Shown: positions 42,601 through 51,231, counted from the stretch's first letter. The stretch is DNA of 64,000 nt from Methylobacterium terricola (GCF_006151805.1 NZ_VDDA01000001.1:623794-687793); one strand, 5' to 3'. Translations and numbers: made by a program. The notes: generated by a model not told the origin, from the sequence alone.

Positions 42601-43051
42601 CCATGTCCGGGCGATGCACAACCTCGCGGTGATGCTGGCCGAATCCGGCGCTGCCGGCGGGAAGCCCGATTACGCCTCGGCCGCCAACTGGTTCCGGAAG
42701 GCCGCCGAGTACGGCGTGCGCGACAGCCAGTACAACCTGGCGGTGCTGCTCGCCCGCGGCCTCGGCATCAACCAGGATCTCGGCCAGGCTTATGGCTGGT
42801 TTGCTGCCGCCGCCGCCCAGGGCGACGACGATGCCGGCCGCAAGCGCGACGAGGTGGCGGGCAAGCTGGCGCCGAAGGACCTGGCGGCGGCCCGCGCCGC
42901 GGCCGAGGCCTGGAAGCCCAGGATTTCCGACCCGGCGGTGAACGACCCGCCGCCGGCCCGGACCGAGACCGCCTCCAATCCCGGCGCGATGTCGCTGATC
43001 GGCGCGCCGCCGCCCCTCAGCGTCGGCAAGGCGGGCACCGGCAAGGTCTAG
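39623..43051 (+). CDS. PodJ-like polar localisation protein with Sel1 repeats
   Basis: The 1142-residue protein has a cytoplasmic N-terminal part beginning with a short basic helix motif (FDPELRDAAREAARRAGLSVDEWL). A very long Ala/Arg/Asp/Leu-rich coiled-coil region follows (about 110-640) and a Pro/Ala-rich stretch. One membrane helix lies at about 773-790 (LLLGLAAIVLALGTLQAL). The periplasmic linker has repeated PEAAKPE-type units (about 845-875). Sel1/TPR-like repeats (about 910-1080) include YRLGSQYEKGLGLVRDQDKA and YNLAVLLARGLGINQDLGQA. This order is that of PodJ, which organises the new cell pole in Caulobacter and relatives. The call is by architecture. Confidence 0.82.
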   Translation: MRRTAPTLDAFDPELRDAAREAARRAGLSVDEWLAEAISEGSARAGVRQQSRRAAGGSRRARQDAFQASALQKPDLTEGRRSDRGWQPEPPRAQRPRPNRPAGEPTAPAPVEPAADARLMEAVAAIGRRLDAIDRRIVETREATDDVVAKAVQGIETRLAETGPREAVTRAGRRARPAPDSLAAAVAEIRQRQQQLDDGSPDEEKDLLVDGLRRDLARVMETTEAAAGSLSPAIAGLQAETSRLRESIGTLATSGDLVTLEQAVRTLADEVQRARDPADLVAVAGPIDLMRVQVGRLAEDVAANVHARVAQDVERLAQQVGGALGSDRAGLADRDAVAKLSSEIDEIRGQIAVLAEPARVQNLARSVDELTETVARLGNGMFDSPALMSELRPLLEEIRQGVRAPAADAPALAQGIADLDRKLDDLRAERREQPAAAGDILGRIDALSAKVDQVAAVSTVGDVMERLEQIGVALRQPALPSSDLASIHGMLRNLADKLDRVGQGAGGETLDGLERQVLALASRIDTRGSDPALAGLERTMGDLLAQVALLRDEAPIQAAAERAARSVADSIGAERKGAAASEGLDGVQAALADMRAQQAAADKRLQATMEGVHSALEQLVARLTHLDARSEAAAAVPVLAAPAPRAARTLRDNLRETTAAAAERPARRPEAPRPDAMRPAAPSPADEMLEPGAVRPRPMQGEAVLSSAPPPAPEMPAGDIKASFIAAARRAAQAAAAEAAGAGPAAPAAERSVESRGSLVERLRATIERRRRPLLLGLAAIVLALGTLQALHGSGARTSAPTVSQATAPADPATTQAVAALPAQKSVPPVVAPAGLAPEAKAAARPEAARSEAAKPEAAKPEPAKPEAAVERAPDAVKDMVKPSLAGKPVAPRVTDMASLSTELAGIPSGASSLRQAALEGDGAAVYELASRTVDGRGLPRDAALAAKLFDRLAGAGYAPAQYRLGSQYEKGLGLVRDQDKARLWYGRAAMQGHVRAMHNLAVMLAESGAAGGKPDYASAANWFRKAAEYGVRDSQYNLAVLLARGLGINQDLGQAYGWFAAAAAQGDDDAGRKRDEVAGKLAPKDLAAARAAAEAWKPRISDPAVNDPPPARTETASNPGAMSLIGAPPPLSVGKAGTGKV

Positions 43052-43193
43052 GCGGGTCACTTGCATCGGGACAGGCCGACGGGCGCGGATCGGAGGATTC
43101 GCGCCCGTCCTGCGTTCGGTGGCGGGCGCGGTTTCCCTTACGGCGAAAACATGGTCTAGATCGCGGCGCCCGCCGCACCGGACCGTCCCGTCG

Positions 43194-44117
43194 TTGCAGA
43201 TCTACCTTCCGATCGCCGAGATGCCCGTCAGCGTCCTGCTCCTCATCGGGCTCGGCGCCGCGGTCGGCTTCATCTCCGGGCTGTTCGGCATCGGCGGCGG
43301 CTTCCTGATGACGCCGATCCTGATCGTCATGGGCATCCCGCCGGCCGTGGCGGTGGCGACCCAGACCGCCCCGATCGTCGCCTCCTCGACCACCAGCGTG
43401 CTGGCGGCGCTCCGCCGCAACGCCCTCGACCTGCGGCTCGGCCTCGTCCTGGTCCTGGGCGGGTTCGTCGGCACCAGCCTCGGCGTCTGGTTCTTCGCCG
43501 CGATGCGGCGGGCCGGCCAGCTCGACCTCGTCATCACGGTCGCCTACGTCACCTTGTTCACCATCGTCGGCGGGCTGATGCTCGCCGAGAGCGTCCGGAG
43601 CTTCTGGGCCCGCCGGCGCGGCAAGGCGCGGCCGGCCCGGCTCGGCGGCGACCACGCCGCTTACCTGGCCTGGCCGCTGCGGATGCGGTTCCCCCGCTCG
43701 CGCCTCTATGCCAGCGTGATCCCGATCCTCGGCCTCGCCCTGTTCGTGGGCTTCGCCGGCGCGGTGCTGGGAATCGGCGGCGGCTTCATCCTGGTGCCGG
43801 CCCTGCTCTACCTGATGCGGGTGCCGACCGGCGTGGTGGTCGGCACCTCGCAGTTCCAGATCCTCTGCACCAGCTTCGTCGCGCTGGTGCTGCACGCGGT
43901 GCAGAACCAGGCGGTCGACATCGTGCTGGCGGTCATCCTGATCGTCGGCGGGGTGTTCGGGGCGCAGTTCGGCGCCCGGGCCGGCCGCAACCTGCGCTCG
44001 GACTATTTCCGCTTCCTCCTCGCCATCCTGGTCCTGGCGGTGGGCCTGCGCTTCGCGGTCGAGTTGGCCTTGCGCCCGGCGGAGCCGTTCTCGATCATGG
44101 TGCAGGAGGCGCGCTGA
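43194..44117 (+). CDS. TauE/SafE-family membrane transporter
   Basis: The 307-residue protein has about eight helices and two internal homologous halves. Each half carries the family glycine motif: FISGLFGIGGGFLMTPILI and FAGAVLGIGGGFILVPALLY. The family exports sulfite, sulfoacetate and similar organosulfur anions. A TTG start at 43194 gives QIYLPIAEMPV, the usual N-terminus; ATG 43221 is an alternative. The following TIGR02186 gene overlaps its stop, a conserved pairing in Rhizobiales. Confidence 0.87.
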   Translation: MQIYLPIAEMPVSVLLLIGLGAAVGFISGLFGIGGGFLMTPILIVMGIPPAVAVATQTAPIVASSTTSVLAALRRNALDLRLGLVLVLGGFVGTSLGVWFFAAMRRAGQLDLVITVAYVTLFTIVGGLMLAESVRSFWARRRGKARPARLGGDHAAYLAWPLRMRFPRSRLYASVIPILGLALFVGFAGAVLGIGGGFILVPALLYLMRVPTGVVVGTSQFQILCTSFVALVLHAVQNQAVDIVLAVILIVGGVFGAQFGARAGRNLRSDYFRFLLAILVLAVGLRFAVELALRPAEPFSIMVQEAR

Positions 44118-44914
44118 TGCGCGTCATCGTCCCACTGCATGCCGGGGCGCTGATGCGCGCCGTTCCCGCCCTTCTTCTCTGCTGGGTGGCCGCAGGAGGC
44201 GTGCGAGCGGAATCCCTCGTGGTGAGCCTGTCGTTCAACCGGCTCGCCGTCACCTCGACCTATACCGGCACTTCGGTCGCGGTGTTCGGCGCCATCGAGC
44301 GCGACGGGCAGGTGGCGGGGCGCTCCGGCGGCTACGACGTGGTGGTGACGATCCGGGGACCCCGACAGGCGCTGACGGTGCGCGAGAAGGAGGCGCCGGG
44401 CCCGGTCTGGGTCAACCGGGCCCAGCAGAAATTCGCCGAGGTGCCGAGCTTCCTGACCGTCCTGTCCTCGCGGCCCCTGGCCGATATCGCCGATCCGGCG
44501 ACGCGCCGGCGCCTGCGGCTCGGCCTCCAGGCCATCGTCGCCGCCCCCGACCTGACCCTGACGGTTCCGAGCCCGGACGACCCATTCCGCGAGGCGCTGC
44601 TGCGCCTGCGCCGGCGCGACCGGCTGTTCACCGAGAGCGAGGCGGGGGTGCGGTTCCTGTCGCCCTCGGTGTTCCGCGCCACCGCGCCGCTTCCAGCGAC
44701 CGCCCCGGTCGGCGCCTACGACGTCGAGGTGGCGCTGCTCGCCGGCGGCGTGCCGCTGGCGCGGCACGAGGGCCGCTTCGACCTCGTCAAATCGGGGGTC
44801 GAACAGGGACTGGCGACGCTCGCCCGCGATTGGTCGCTGGCCTACGGGCTTGCCGTCGGCGTCGTCGCGCTCATCTCCGGCTGGCTCGCCAGCGTGATCT
44901 TCCGGAGAGATTGA
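44117..44914 (+). CDS. TIGR02186-family protein, partner of TauE-like transporter
   Basis: The 265-residue envelope protein has an N-terminal signal (about 12-31, ending VRAE), a beta-rich extracytoplasmic domain and one C-terminal helix (about 241-260) with a short basic end (FRRD). Typical family phrases are VSLSFNRLAVTSTYTG, VFGAIERDG and GPVWVNRAQQKF. The family is of unknown function but accompanies TauE/SafE transporters. Start and stop both overlap neighbours (TGATG), so the three genes are translationally coupled. An ATG at 44153 would give a shorter leader. Confidence 0.85.
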   Translation: MRVIVPLHAGALMRAVPALLLCWVAAGGVRAESLVVSLSFNRLAVTSTYTGTSVAVFGAIERDGQVAGRSGGYDVVVTIRGPRQALTVREKEAPGPVWVNRAQQKFAEVPSFLTVLSSRPLADIADPATRRRLRLGLQAIVAAPDLTLTVPSPDDPFREALLRLRRRDRLFTESEAGVRFLSPSVFRATAPLPATAPVGAYDVEVALLAGGVPLARHEGRFDLVKSGVEQGLATLARDWSLAYGLAVGVVALISGWLASVIFRRD

Positions 44915-45363
44915 TGCCTCGTACTACGCCTCCTGCCGCTCTGATCCTCGGCGGCGCGGGCCTGATCCCGTTCCTGGGGCTGAGCGCCTTGGTGATCCTC
45001 GGCCATTCGCCGTTCGGGCTGGCACCTCGCCCGCTGCTGGCGGCCTACGGCGCCGTCATCGCGTCGTTCCTCGGCGGCCTGCGCTGGGGCGCGGCAGCCG
45101 CCTCGCCGGATGGGCGGGGCGCGGATTACGTCGTCTCGGTCGTGCCCTCGCTCATCGCCTGGGCGGCCCTGTTCGCGCCGGCGCCGTGGGACCTGCGGGC
45201 GCTGGGCGCCCTGGTGCTCGCCTGGGGCCTCGTGGACCAGGACCTGCCGCGGCGCGGTCTGGTGCCGGCATGGCTCGGGCGGTTGCGGCTGGTCCTGTCG
45301 GGGGTGGCCGGGCTGGCATTGCTGGCGGCGGGATTTCTTGAGAACAGCCTCATCTCGGGATGA
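44914..45363 (+). CDS. DUF3429-family membrane protein
   Basis: The 149-residue protein has five hydrophobic segments. The pattern AAYGAVIASFLGGLRWGAAA is the DUF3429 signature, followed by VVSVVPSLIAWAALF. Family function is unknown. Its ATG overlaps the upstream stop, so it belongs to the TauE-TIGR02186 transcript. It converges on the acetyltransferase gene at 45375 with an 11-base gap. Confidence 0.83.
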   Translation: MPRTTPPAALILGGAGLIPFLGLSALVILGHSPFGLAPRPLLAAYGAVIASFLGGLRWGAAAASPDGRGADYVVSVVPSLIAWAALFAPAPWDLRALGALVLAWGLVDQDLPRRGLVPAWLGRLRLVLSGVAGLALLAAGFLENSLISG

Positions 45364-45374
45364 CAACTGATTGG

Positions 45375-45818
45375 TCAATGTTCCCCGACCTTGCCACGGA
45401 ATATCGACGGGTGGTCGTTGCCTTCGTATATCCACATCGAGACAGTTTCCCCGGCCCTTGAAAAACCAACGGACCGATAAAAACCAACCGCATCGGCATC
45501 CGCTATGATCATGTGTTGATGAAAATCCTCATATCGGGCCTTCATCTGCCGAATGATCTCTTTCCCCACGCCGATGCCATGATAATCAGGCAAAACCAAC
45601 AAATGAGGGTAGTACACCACGAGGAAGCCATCGGAAATTGCGTTGCCCAAGCCGATCAACTTATCTCCGTCCCAAGCGGAGATGACGTTTTCGGAGCGCC
45701 TCAGAGCCTTCTGCAACAATTCCGGCTTTTGCGCCGAAGACCACCCATTTGCTTTGTAAAAATGAACAATATCGCGAATAACAAAATCTTTGGTCGATCG
45801 GTAGTCGATAGCGCCCAC
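45375..45818 (-). CDS. GNAT acetyltransferase of lower GC content
   Basis: The 147-residue single-domain GNAT protein has LLVLPDYHGIGVGKEIIRQM, which contains the acetyl-CoA loop Q/R-x-x-G-x-G as HGIGVG. MIIADADAVGFYRSVGFS follows at the expected distance. The start is the GTG at 45818, with AGGAG 7 bases upstream; longer in-frame starts lack a ribosome site. Base composition is near 50% GC, far below its neighbours, and codons such as AAA, ATA and TAT are common. This suggests recent transfer from another organism. The substrate is unknown. Confidence 0.85.
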   Translation of the reverse strand: MGAIDYRSTKDFVIRDIVHFYKANGWSSAQKPELLQKALRRSENVISAWDGDKLIGLGNAISDGFLVVYYPHLLVLPDYHGIGVGKEIIRQMKARYEDFHQHMIIADADAVGFYRSVGFSRAGETVSMWIYEGNDHPSIFRGKVGEH

Positions 45819-46107
45819 TCGCCTGCTCCTGACGGCTGGCTTGCCCTCGAGGCACAACGATCATCCGCATCGTCGCCACGTTGGCGGCCGGTCGCGAGAG
45901 ATCCGATCGCGGAGGACCGCGAGATATCTGCTTCGATGATCGCCGCCCCGAGGCGGACGGGACGCTGTCGCGCCCATTCCTGCCAGTGGCCTCAGATGCC
46001 GACGCATCGGACCATTTGCTTCCCGTCGAATTGTCGGTGGCAAAATAAGGATGCGGCGACACTTCGAGAACGGGATCAACGGTCGTCTGCGACGACCGTT
46101 GGCGTGT
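45819..46107. other. Intergenic region at the edge of a lower-GC patch
   Basis: No gene was recognised. The GC content is intermediate and falls again near 46010-46080. It probably carries the promoter of the leftward acetyltransferase and may be part of the same acquired segment. Confidence 0.4.
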
Positions 46108-46872
46108 TCAGTCGCGCGTCAGCATCGTCCGGCTGATCGCGAAAACCCGTCCGTCGCCGATCAGGTGCGCGGTGAAGCCGCCGGGGAACAGCTCGTCAAA
46201 GGCCTTGTCGCGCACGTTGAGCCCGCCGGTCAGCGATCCGAAGGCCGGCATCACCAGCCGCGTCGCGTCGAGGACGAAGCAGCGGCGGCGCACGGCGCGG
46301 CCGCGCATCGCCACCTTGCCGACCGGGTGGAAATGGCCGGCGACCTCGCCCGGCTCTGGTTTCGCCAGAGGCTCGTGCCGGAGCGTCAGGCCGCCGATCG
46401 TCAGGGTATCGGCGAAGCGGCCGCCGATACCGTCCTGCACCGCCCGGTCGTGGTTGCCGGAGATCCAGATCCAGTCGCGGCCGTCCTGCAGGGCGGCGAT
46501 CAGGGCGCGGTCGGCGACGTCGAGGCGGGACGGGCCCTGCGCGTCGTGGAACGAATCGCCGAGGCACACCACCCGGGCCGGGTCGAGGCGGGCCACCGCC
46601 TCGTGCAGGCAGGCCAGGGTCTCGCGGGTGTCGTAGGGCGGCAGGAACTGGCCCGAACGGGCGGCGAAGGCCGAGCCCTTCTCCAGGTGCAGGTCGGAGA
46701 CCACGAGCGTGCGGTGCTCCGGCAGCCACACGCCGCCGCTGAGATCGAGGGCGAGGGTTTCTCCGGCCAGGGTCACGCCAGGGGTCTTGTGGGTCTTCTC
46801 GAGCTTCAGCGGCAGCGCCACGGTGTCATCTTTCCTCTCCGGAGCGGGGCGCCCTCCGGTCTGTCCCATCAT
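46108..46872 (-). CDS. pdeM: Ligase-associated DNA damage response endonuclease PdeM
   Basis: The 254-residue metallophosphoesterase has VVSDLHLEKGS, LGDSFHD, SGNHDRA and AGHFHPVG metal motifs. The FAARSGQFLPPYDTRETL segment is typical of PdeM. The family occurs with Lhr2 helicase, an ATP-dependent ligase and an exonuclease as a DNA repair set. Its ATG overlaps the Lhr2 stop (ATGA), which makes the pairing firm. The ligase and exonuclease are not in the window. Confidence 0.92.
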   Translation of the reverse strand: MMGQTGGRPAPERKDDTVALPLKLEKTHKTPGVTLAGETLALDLSGGVWLPEHRTLVVSDLHLEKGSAFAARSGQFLPPYDTRETLACLHEAVARLDPARVVCLGDSFHDAQGPSRLDVADRALIAALQDGRDWIWISGNHDRAVQDGIGGRFADTLTIGGLTLRHEPLAKPEPGEVAGHFHPVGKVAMRGRAVRRRCFVLDATRLVMPAFGSLTGGLNVRDKAFDELFPGGFTAHLIGDGRVFAISRTMLTRD

Positions 46873-49391
46873 GCCAGCGCCTCGCCGAGCAGAGCCGCCT
46901 CGGCCTCGGCCAGGATCTCGTCCGCGCCTTCGCCGTAGACGCGCTCGCGCCCGATCTCGAGCATCACGTTCACGGCGAGCGGCGAGACCCGGTCGAGGGC
47001 CTTGTGGATGATTCGCCCCTGGATGCGCGCAAGCATCATACCGAGGCGGGCCACGTCGAGGAGTCCGGTTGCCGCATCCTGCCGCGCCGCCCGCAGCAGG
47101 AGGTGGCCGGGCTGGTGCTTGCGCAGGACGTCGTAGATCAGGTCGGTCGAGATCGTGACCTGCCGTCCGGTCTTGCGCTGGCCCGGATGGCGGCGCTCGA
47201 TCAGCCCGGCGATCACCGCGCATTGCCGGAAGGTGCGCTTTATCATCGCCGATTCGTCGAGCCACTCCTCGAGGTCGTCGCCGAGCATGTCCTGCGCGAA
47301 CAGGGCGTCGAGGAAGCCGGGCTCGCGGCCGATGCGCTCGGACAGGTCGCGGGTGCCGAACACCGCGAGGCCGTAATCGTTGGCGGCAAAGCCCAGCGGC
47401 CGCATCCCGGCCCGCTCCAGCCGGCGCGTCAGCAGCATGCCGAGCGTCTGGTGGGCGAGGCGCCCCTCGAACGGGAAGCAGGCGAGGTAGTGGCGGTTCG
47501 CTCGCGGGAAGGTCTCGACCAGGAGATCGCGCGGCCCCGGCAGCACCGACCGGCGGCGCTGCTGCACCAGGTACTCGGCCACCTGCGCCGGCAGCCGGTC
47601 CCACTCGAACGGATCGGCGATGAGCGCCCGCACCCGGGCGGCGAGGAAGGTCGAGAGCGGGAATTTCGAACCGGCATAGCTCGGGATTGCCGGATCGGTA
47701 CCCGGTGGGCCGCGAGTCACCAGGGCCTCGTCCTCGTGCAGGCCCTCGAAGCGCAGGATCTCGCCGGCGAACAGGAAGGTGTCGCCGACCGTCAGGGTCT
47801 CGGCGAAATCCTCCTCGATCTCGCCGAGCACCCGGCCGCCCGCCGGCAGCACGCTGCCGGGCTTGGTGCGGTTGCGCCGCGCGAGCCGCACCTTGACGGT
47901 GGTCGATTCGATGATCGTGCCGACATTCATCCGGTACTGCTGCGCCGTCCGGGCGTCGCGCACCCGCCACAGCCCGTCCGGCCCGCGCAGGATCTTGGCG
48001 AAGCGCTCATAGGCCCTGAGCGCGTAGCCGCCGGTGGCCACGTAATCGAGGACGAGGAGGAAGTCGTCCCGCGTCAGGTCGGCGTAGGGAGAGGCGGCCC
48101 GGACCTCGTCGTAGAGGTTGTCGTCGGAGAACGGCCCGGCGCAGGCCATGCCGAGCACGTGTTGCGCCAGCACGTCGAGGGCGCCGATGCGCGGATCGGG
48201 CGTGTCCTGCGCCGCCTCCTCGACGGCGTCGAGGGCGGCGCGGCATTCCAGCATCTCGAAACGGTTGGCGGGGACGAGATAGGCCTTCGACGGCTCGTCC
48301 ATGCGGTGGTTGGCGCGGCCGATCCGCTGCATGATCCGGCTCGCGCCCTTCGGCGCCCCGATATTGATCACGAGGTCGACGTCGCCCCAGTCGATGCCGA
48401 GGTCGAGGGTCGCGGTGCAGACCACGGCCCGGAGCACGCCCGCCGCCATCGCGGCCTCGACCCTCCGGCGCTGGGTGGCGTCGAGGGAGCCGTGATGGAG
48501 CGCGATCGGCAGCCCGTCGTCGTTGAGGTTCCACAGCTCCTGGAAGGTGTACTCGGCCTGGAGCCGGGTGTTGACGAAGACCAGGACCAGCTTGTGGCGC
48601 CGGATCAGGTCGTAGACCGCCGGCATCGACTGCCACGCCGTATGGCCGGCGAGCGGCAGGGTGCGGCCGGTCTCCAGCATGTGCAGGTCGGCCCGGGCGC
48701 CGCCCTGGACGGTGATGAGGTCGGCCAGGGCCGGCGCGGGTACCTGCGGCACCAGGTAGCGGCGCAGGGCGTCGGGCTCGCGCACCGTCGCCGACAGGCC
48801 GGTCGTAGCAAGGCCGGGTGCGAGCCGGTGCAGCCGGGCGAGGCCGAGGCTGAGAAGGTCGCCCCGCTTCGAGGTGACGAGGGCGTGAAGCTCGTCGAGC
48901 ACCACGCGCTTGAGGCCGCGAAACAGCGCGGCCGCCTCGCGGTGGGCGACCAGCAGGGCGAGCTGCTCCGGGGTGGTCAGCAGGATGTGGGGCGGACGGG
49001 CGACCTGGCGACTGCGCTTGTGCGACGGGGTATCGCCGGTGCGGGTCTCGATCCGGATCCGCTGCTCGAGCCCGATCTCGGCGACCGGCGCCTCGAGGTT
49101 GCGGGCGATGTCGACCGCGAGCGCCTTGAGCGGCGAGATGTAGAGGGTGTGCAGACCACCCTTGCCCTCCTCGCCCGCCAGCTCGACCAGGGTCGGCAGG
49201 AAGCCAGCCAGCGTCTTGCCGGCCCCGGTGGGCGCGACCAGCAGGGCCGAGCGCCCGGCCCGCGCGGCGGACAGCAGGGCGAGCTGGTGCGGCCGCGGCA
49301 CCCAGCCGCGCGCGGCGAACCAGCCGGCGAAGGCGTCGGGGAGGGCGGCGGGATCGGACGGGGACGGTCGGTGGGAGGATTTCTTCGGCAC
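46869..49391 (-). CDS. Ligase-associated DNA damage response DEXH-box helicase (Lhr2)
   Basis: The 840-residue superfamily 2 helicase has Walker A APTGAGKT (53-60), TTPEQLALL, the DELH box (166-169), GLSATV and, in the second RecA domain, HHGSLDATQRRRVE, TATLDLGIDWGDVDLVI and QRIGRANHR. The Lhr-type C-terminal region follows (DEH-associated, winged helix and beta-barrel). A GTG start at 49391 is used; the longer frame upstream runs into the divergent arfB gene. It is a 3'-5' helicase acting in repair with PdeM and is divergent from arfB. Confidence 0.93.
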   Translation of the reverse strand: MPKKSSHRPSPSDPAALPDAFAGWFAARGWVPRPHQLALLSAARAGRSALLVAPTGAGKTLAGFLPTLVELAGEEGKGGLHTLYISPLKALAVDIARNLEAPVAEIGLEQRIRIETRTGDTPSHKRSRQVARPPHILLTTPEQLALLVAHREAAALFRGLKRVVLDELHALVTSKRGDLLSLGLARLHRLAPGLATTGLSATVREPDALRRYLVPQVPAPALADLITVQGGARADLHMLETGRTLPLAGHTAWQSMPAVYDLIRRHKLVLVFVNTRLQAEYTFQELWNLNDDGLPIALHHGSLDATQRRRVEAAMAAGVLRAVVCTATLDLGIDWGDVDLVINIGAPKGASRIMQRIGRANHRMDEPSKAYLVPANRFEMLECRAALDAVEEAAQDTPDPRIGALDVLAQHVLGMACAGPFSDDNLYDEVRAASPYADLTRDDFLLVLDYVATGGYALRAYERFAKILRGPDGLWRVRDARTAQQYRMNVGTIIESTTVKVRLARRNRTKPGSVLPAGGRVLGEIEEDFAETLTVGDTFLFAGEILRFEGLHEDEALVTRGPPGTDPAIPSYAGSKFPLSTFLAARVRALIADPFEWDRLPAQVAEYLVQQRRRSVLPGPRDLLVETFPRANRHYLACFPFEGRLAHQTLGMLLTRRLERAGMRPLGFAANDYGLAVFGTRDLSERIGREPGFLDALFAQDMLGDDLEEWLDESAMIKRTFRQCAVIAGLIERRHPGQRKTGRQVTISTDLIYDVLRKHQPGHLLLRAARQDAATGLLDVARLGMMLARIQGRIIHKALDRVSPLAVNVMLEIGRERVYGEGADEILAEAEAALLGEALA

Positions 49392-49463
49392 GCCCTGCGA
49401 TGTAGCGCGCGCGACCGTTTCGTGGGATGGCGGCGGCCTCGAACCGTTCCCGGGAGCGCCGTC

Positions 49464-49889
49464 GTGGGTCTCGAATGCACGCCCTGGATCACCCTCGACG
49501 AGTCCGAGCTCGAGGAGACCTTCGTGCGCGCCTCCGGTCCCGGCGGCCAGAACGTCAACAAGGTCTCGTCCGCGGTGCAGCTGCGCTTCGACGTGCGGCG
49601 CTCGCCCTCGCTGCCGAACGCCGTGGCGATCCGTCTGATGAAGCTCGCCGGACGGCGGCTCACGGCGGATGGCGTCCTCGTCATCACCGCGCAGACGCAC
49701 CGCACCCAGGAGCGCAACCGCGCCGAGGCCCGCGCGCGCCTGGCCGACCTTGTCCGAGAGGCCGCGGTGCCCCCGACCCCGCGCCGCCCGACCCGCCCGA
49801 CGCTGGCCTCGAAGAAGCGGCGGCTGGAGGAGAAGGGCCGGCGGGGCGACGTGAAGAAGCTCAGGGGCGGCAAGCCGGGGATGGATTAG
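49464..49889 (+). CDS. arfB: Alternative ribosome-rescue factor / peptidyl-tRNA hydrolase ArfB
   Basis: This 141-residue class-I release-factor-like protein has the catalytic GGQ at 27-29 in RASGPGGQNVNKVSSAV. Its basic C-terminal tail (KKRRLEEKGRRGDVKKLRG) enters the empty mRNA channel of stalled ribosomes. It releases peptides from non-stop complexes without a stop codon. It starts at a GTG with GGGAG 7 bases before it. It is divergent from the lhr2-pdeM pair, with 72 bases between starts. Confidence 0.93.
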   Translation: MGLECTPWITLDESELEETFVRASGPGGQNVNKVSSAVQLRFDVRRSPSLPNAVAIRLMKLAGRRLTADGVLVITAQTHRTQERNRAEARARLADLVREAAVPPTPRRPTRPTLASKKRRLEEKGRRGDVKKLRGGKPGMD

Positions 49890-50058
49890 GGACCGTGCGC
49901 CGCGTTCCCGGACGGCACCGCAGCCCCCTGAATCCTGGAGCCGCGCGGTCCAAGCCGGGAGACCATCGCGCCGTAGAGACGGCGACCGCTATGGCCGGCC
50001 GCACCGCCATGCGCTGGTGCGACAGCCGGCCGGGACCGGAGAGCGGCCCCGCCCGTCG

Positions 50059-51033
50059 TCACAGGCGGCTGGGGAAGGCGATCACGGCGTCGACCGTATC
50101 CTTGATCGCGCGGCCGGCCGGCGCGAAATCCGGCATCGGCACGCCGAGGAAGCGGGTCGGCTCCTCCGGCTGGGGCGCCGGGGCGGTCTGGGCGGCGGCC
50201 GTGCGCTGATGCGGCTCCGGCTTGTCGCGCCGGGCCACCGGCTTATCCGCCGCGGGTTTCTGCGCGGCAGGCTTCACCGCCTCGACCTTGGCCTCGCGGG
50301 CGGGAGGCTTGGGCGGGGCCGGCTTCGCAGCGGCGGCCTGGACGGCGCGGGTCGGCGGCAGCGGCGGCGCCTCGCGGGGCGTTGCGACCTGGCGGGGCGT
50401 GGCGGCCTCGCGGGGCGTGGCGGCCAAGCGCGGCTTGACCGCCTCGCGGGGCTTGACGTCCTCCCGCGGGGTGGCGGCCTCGCCGGTCGTCACGGGCCCA
50501 CGGGGCGTCTCCGAGGCCTTCGGCACGGCGGAGGGCATCGGTCTGAACGCGCCGGCGGTACCGGTCGCCGCCACGTCCGAGGCAGGCGACCAGCCCCCCG
50601 GCACGGATGCGCCCTGGACCGGGCCGCTGCGGCCGGCAGCGGCCGGGGCGACGGATGTGGGCTTCGGATCGAGCAGGGCGGCCGGCATGACCGGCGGCGA
50701 CGCCGCGGCGGGGGCGGAGGACGGATCGGCGGGCGCGTTGGCGGGCGGGATCGCCACTTGGCGCACCACCGGAGGAGGCGTCGTCCGGAGGGCCGGAATG
50801 CCGTCCTTGATCTCCGGCATGTCGGCGACGCGGCCGAAATGCACCTCGGCCGGTCGCGGCCGCAGCAGGTCGCTGATCATCGGATAGGCCGCGGCGGCGA
50901 GGCCGGCGCAGCCGCCGATCCCGATCACCGCCAGGCCCGCCAGCATCGCCGGACGGCCGGGGCGCAGGCGGCGCTCGGGCGAGTCCTGGCGCGGCCGGCG
51001 CACCTCGGACGGATCGATCTCGACTGGCATCAT
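50059..51033 (-). CDS. Pro/Ala-rich single-pass membrane protein with TPREA repeats
   Basis: The 324-residue protein has a short charged N-terminus, one membrane helix (about 30-52; LAGLAVIGIGGCAGLAAAAY) and a long low-complexity periplasmic part. Residues about 185-230 contain degenerate tandem units: TPRED, KPREA, TPREA, TPRQV, TPREA. The C-terminus (EEPTRFLGVPMPDFAPAG...DTVDAVIAFPSRL) is more ordered and looks conserved. It resembles spacer-type envelope proteins. No family is recognised. Codon bias and the defined membrane helix support a real gene. Confidence 0.7.
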   Translation of the reverse strand: MMPVEIDPSEVRRPRQDSPERRLRPGRPAMLAGLAVIGIGGCAGLAAAAYPMISDLLRPRPAEVHFGRVADMPEIKDGIPALRTTPPPVVRQVAIPPANAPADPSSAPAAASPPVMPAALLDPKPTSVAPAAAGRSGPVQGASVPGGWSPASDVAATGTAGAFRPMPSAVPKASETPRGPVTTGEAATPREDVKPREAVKPRLAATPREAATPRQVATPREAPPLPPTRAVQAAAAKPAPPKPPAREAKVEAVKPAAQKPAADKPVARRDKPEPHQRTAAAQTAPAPQPEEPTRFLGVPMPDFAPAGRAIKDTVDAVIAFPSRL

Positions 51034-51231
51034 GGCGCGGGCTCTCCGACTTTCACCTGCCCTCAACCATGAGGAGAACCGCCGAATCAGGCGTGAAGAT
51101 GTCGGGGAAAAGCCGCAAGCCTGTGGATAACGTGTCGACGATCTCCGGGAGACGGGTCGGGACCGCGATTGACTCGGCACCGGGCCCGGCGCTTCTGGGG
51201 CCGGGGGCGTCCCGGGACGACGCGAGGGCGT

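Noticed and set aside
45661..46062. Minus-strand frame of 133 codons overlapping the GNAT start
   Set aside because: Overlaps a clearly coding GNAT gene in another frame; no motif.
47004..49463. Long plus-strand extension upstream of arfB
   Set aside because: Antisense to lhr2; the true ArfB start is the GTG at 49464 with a ribosome site.
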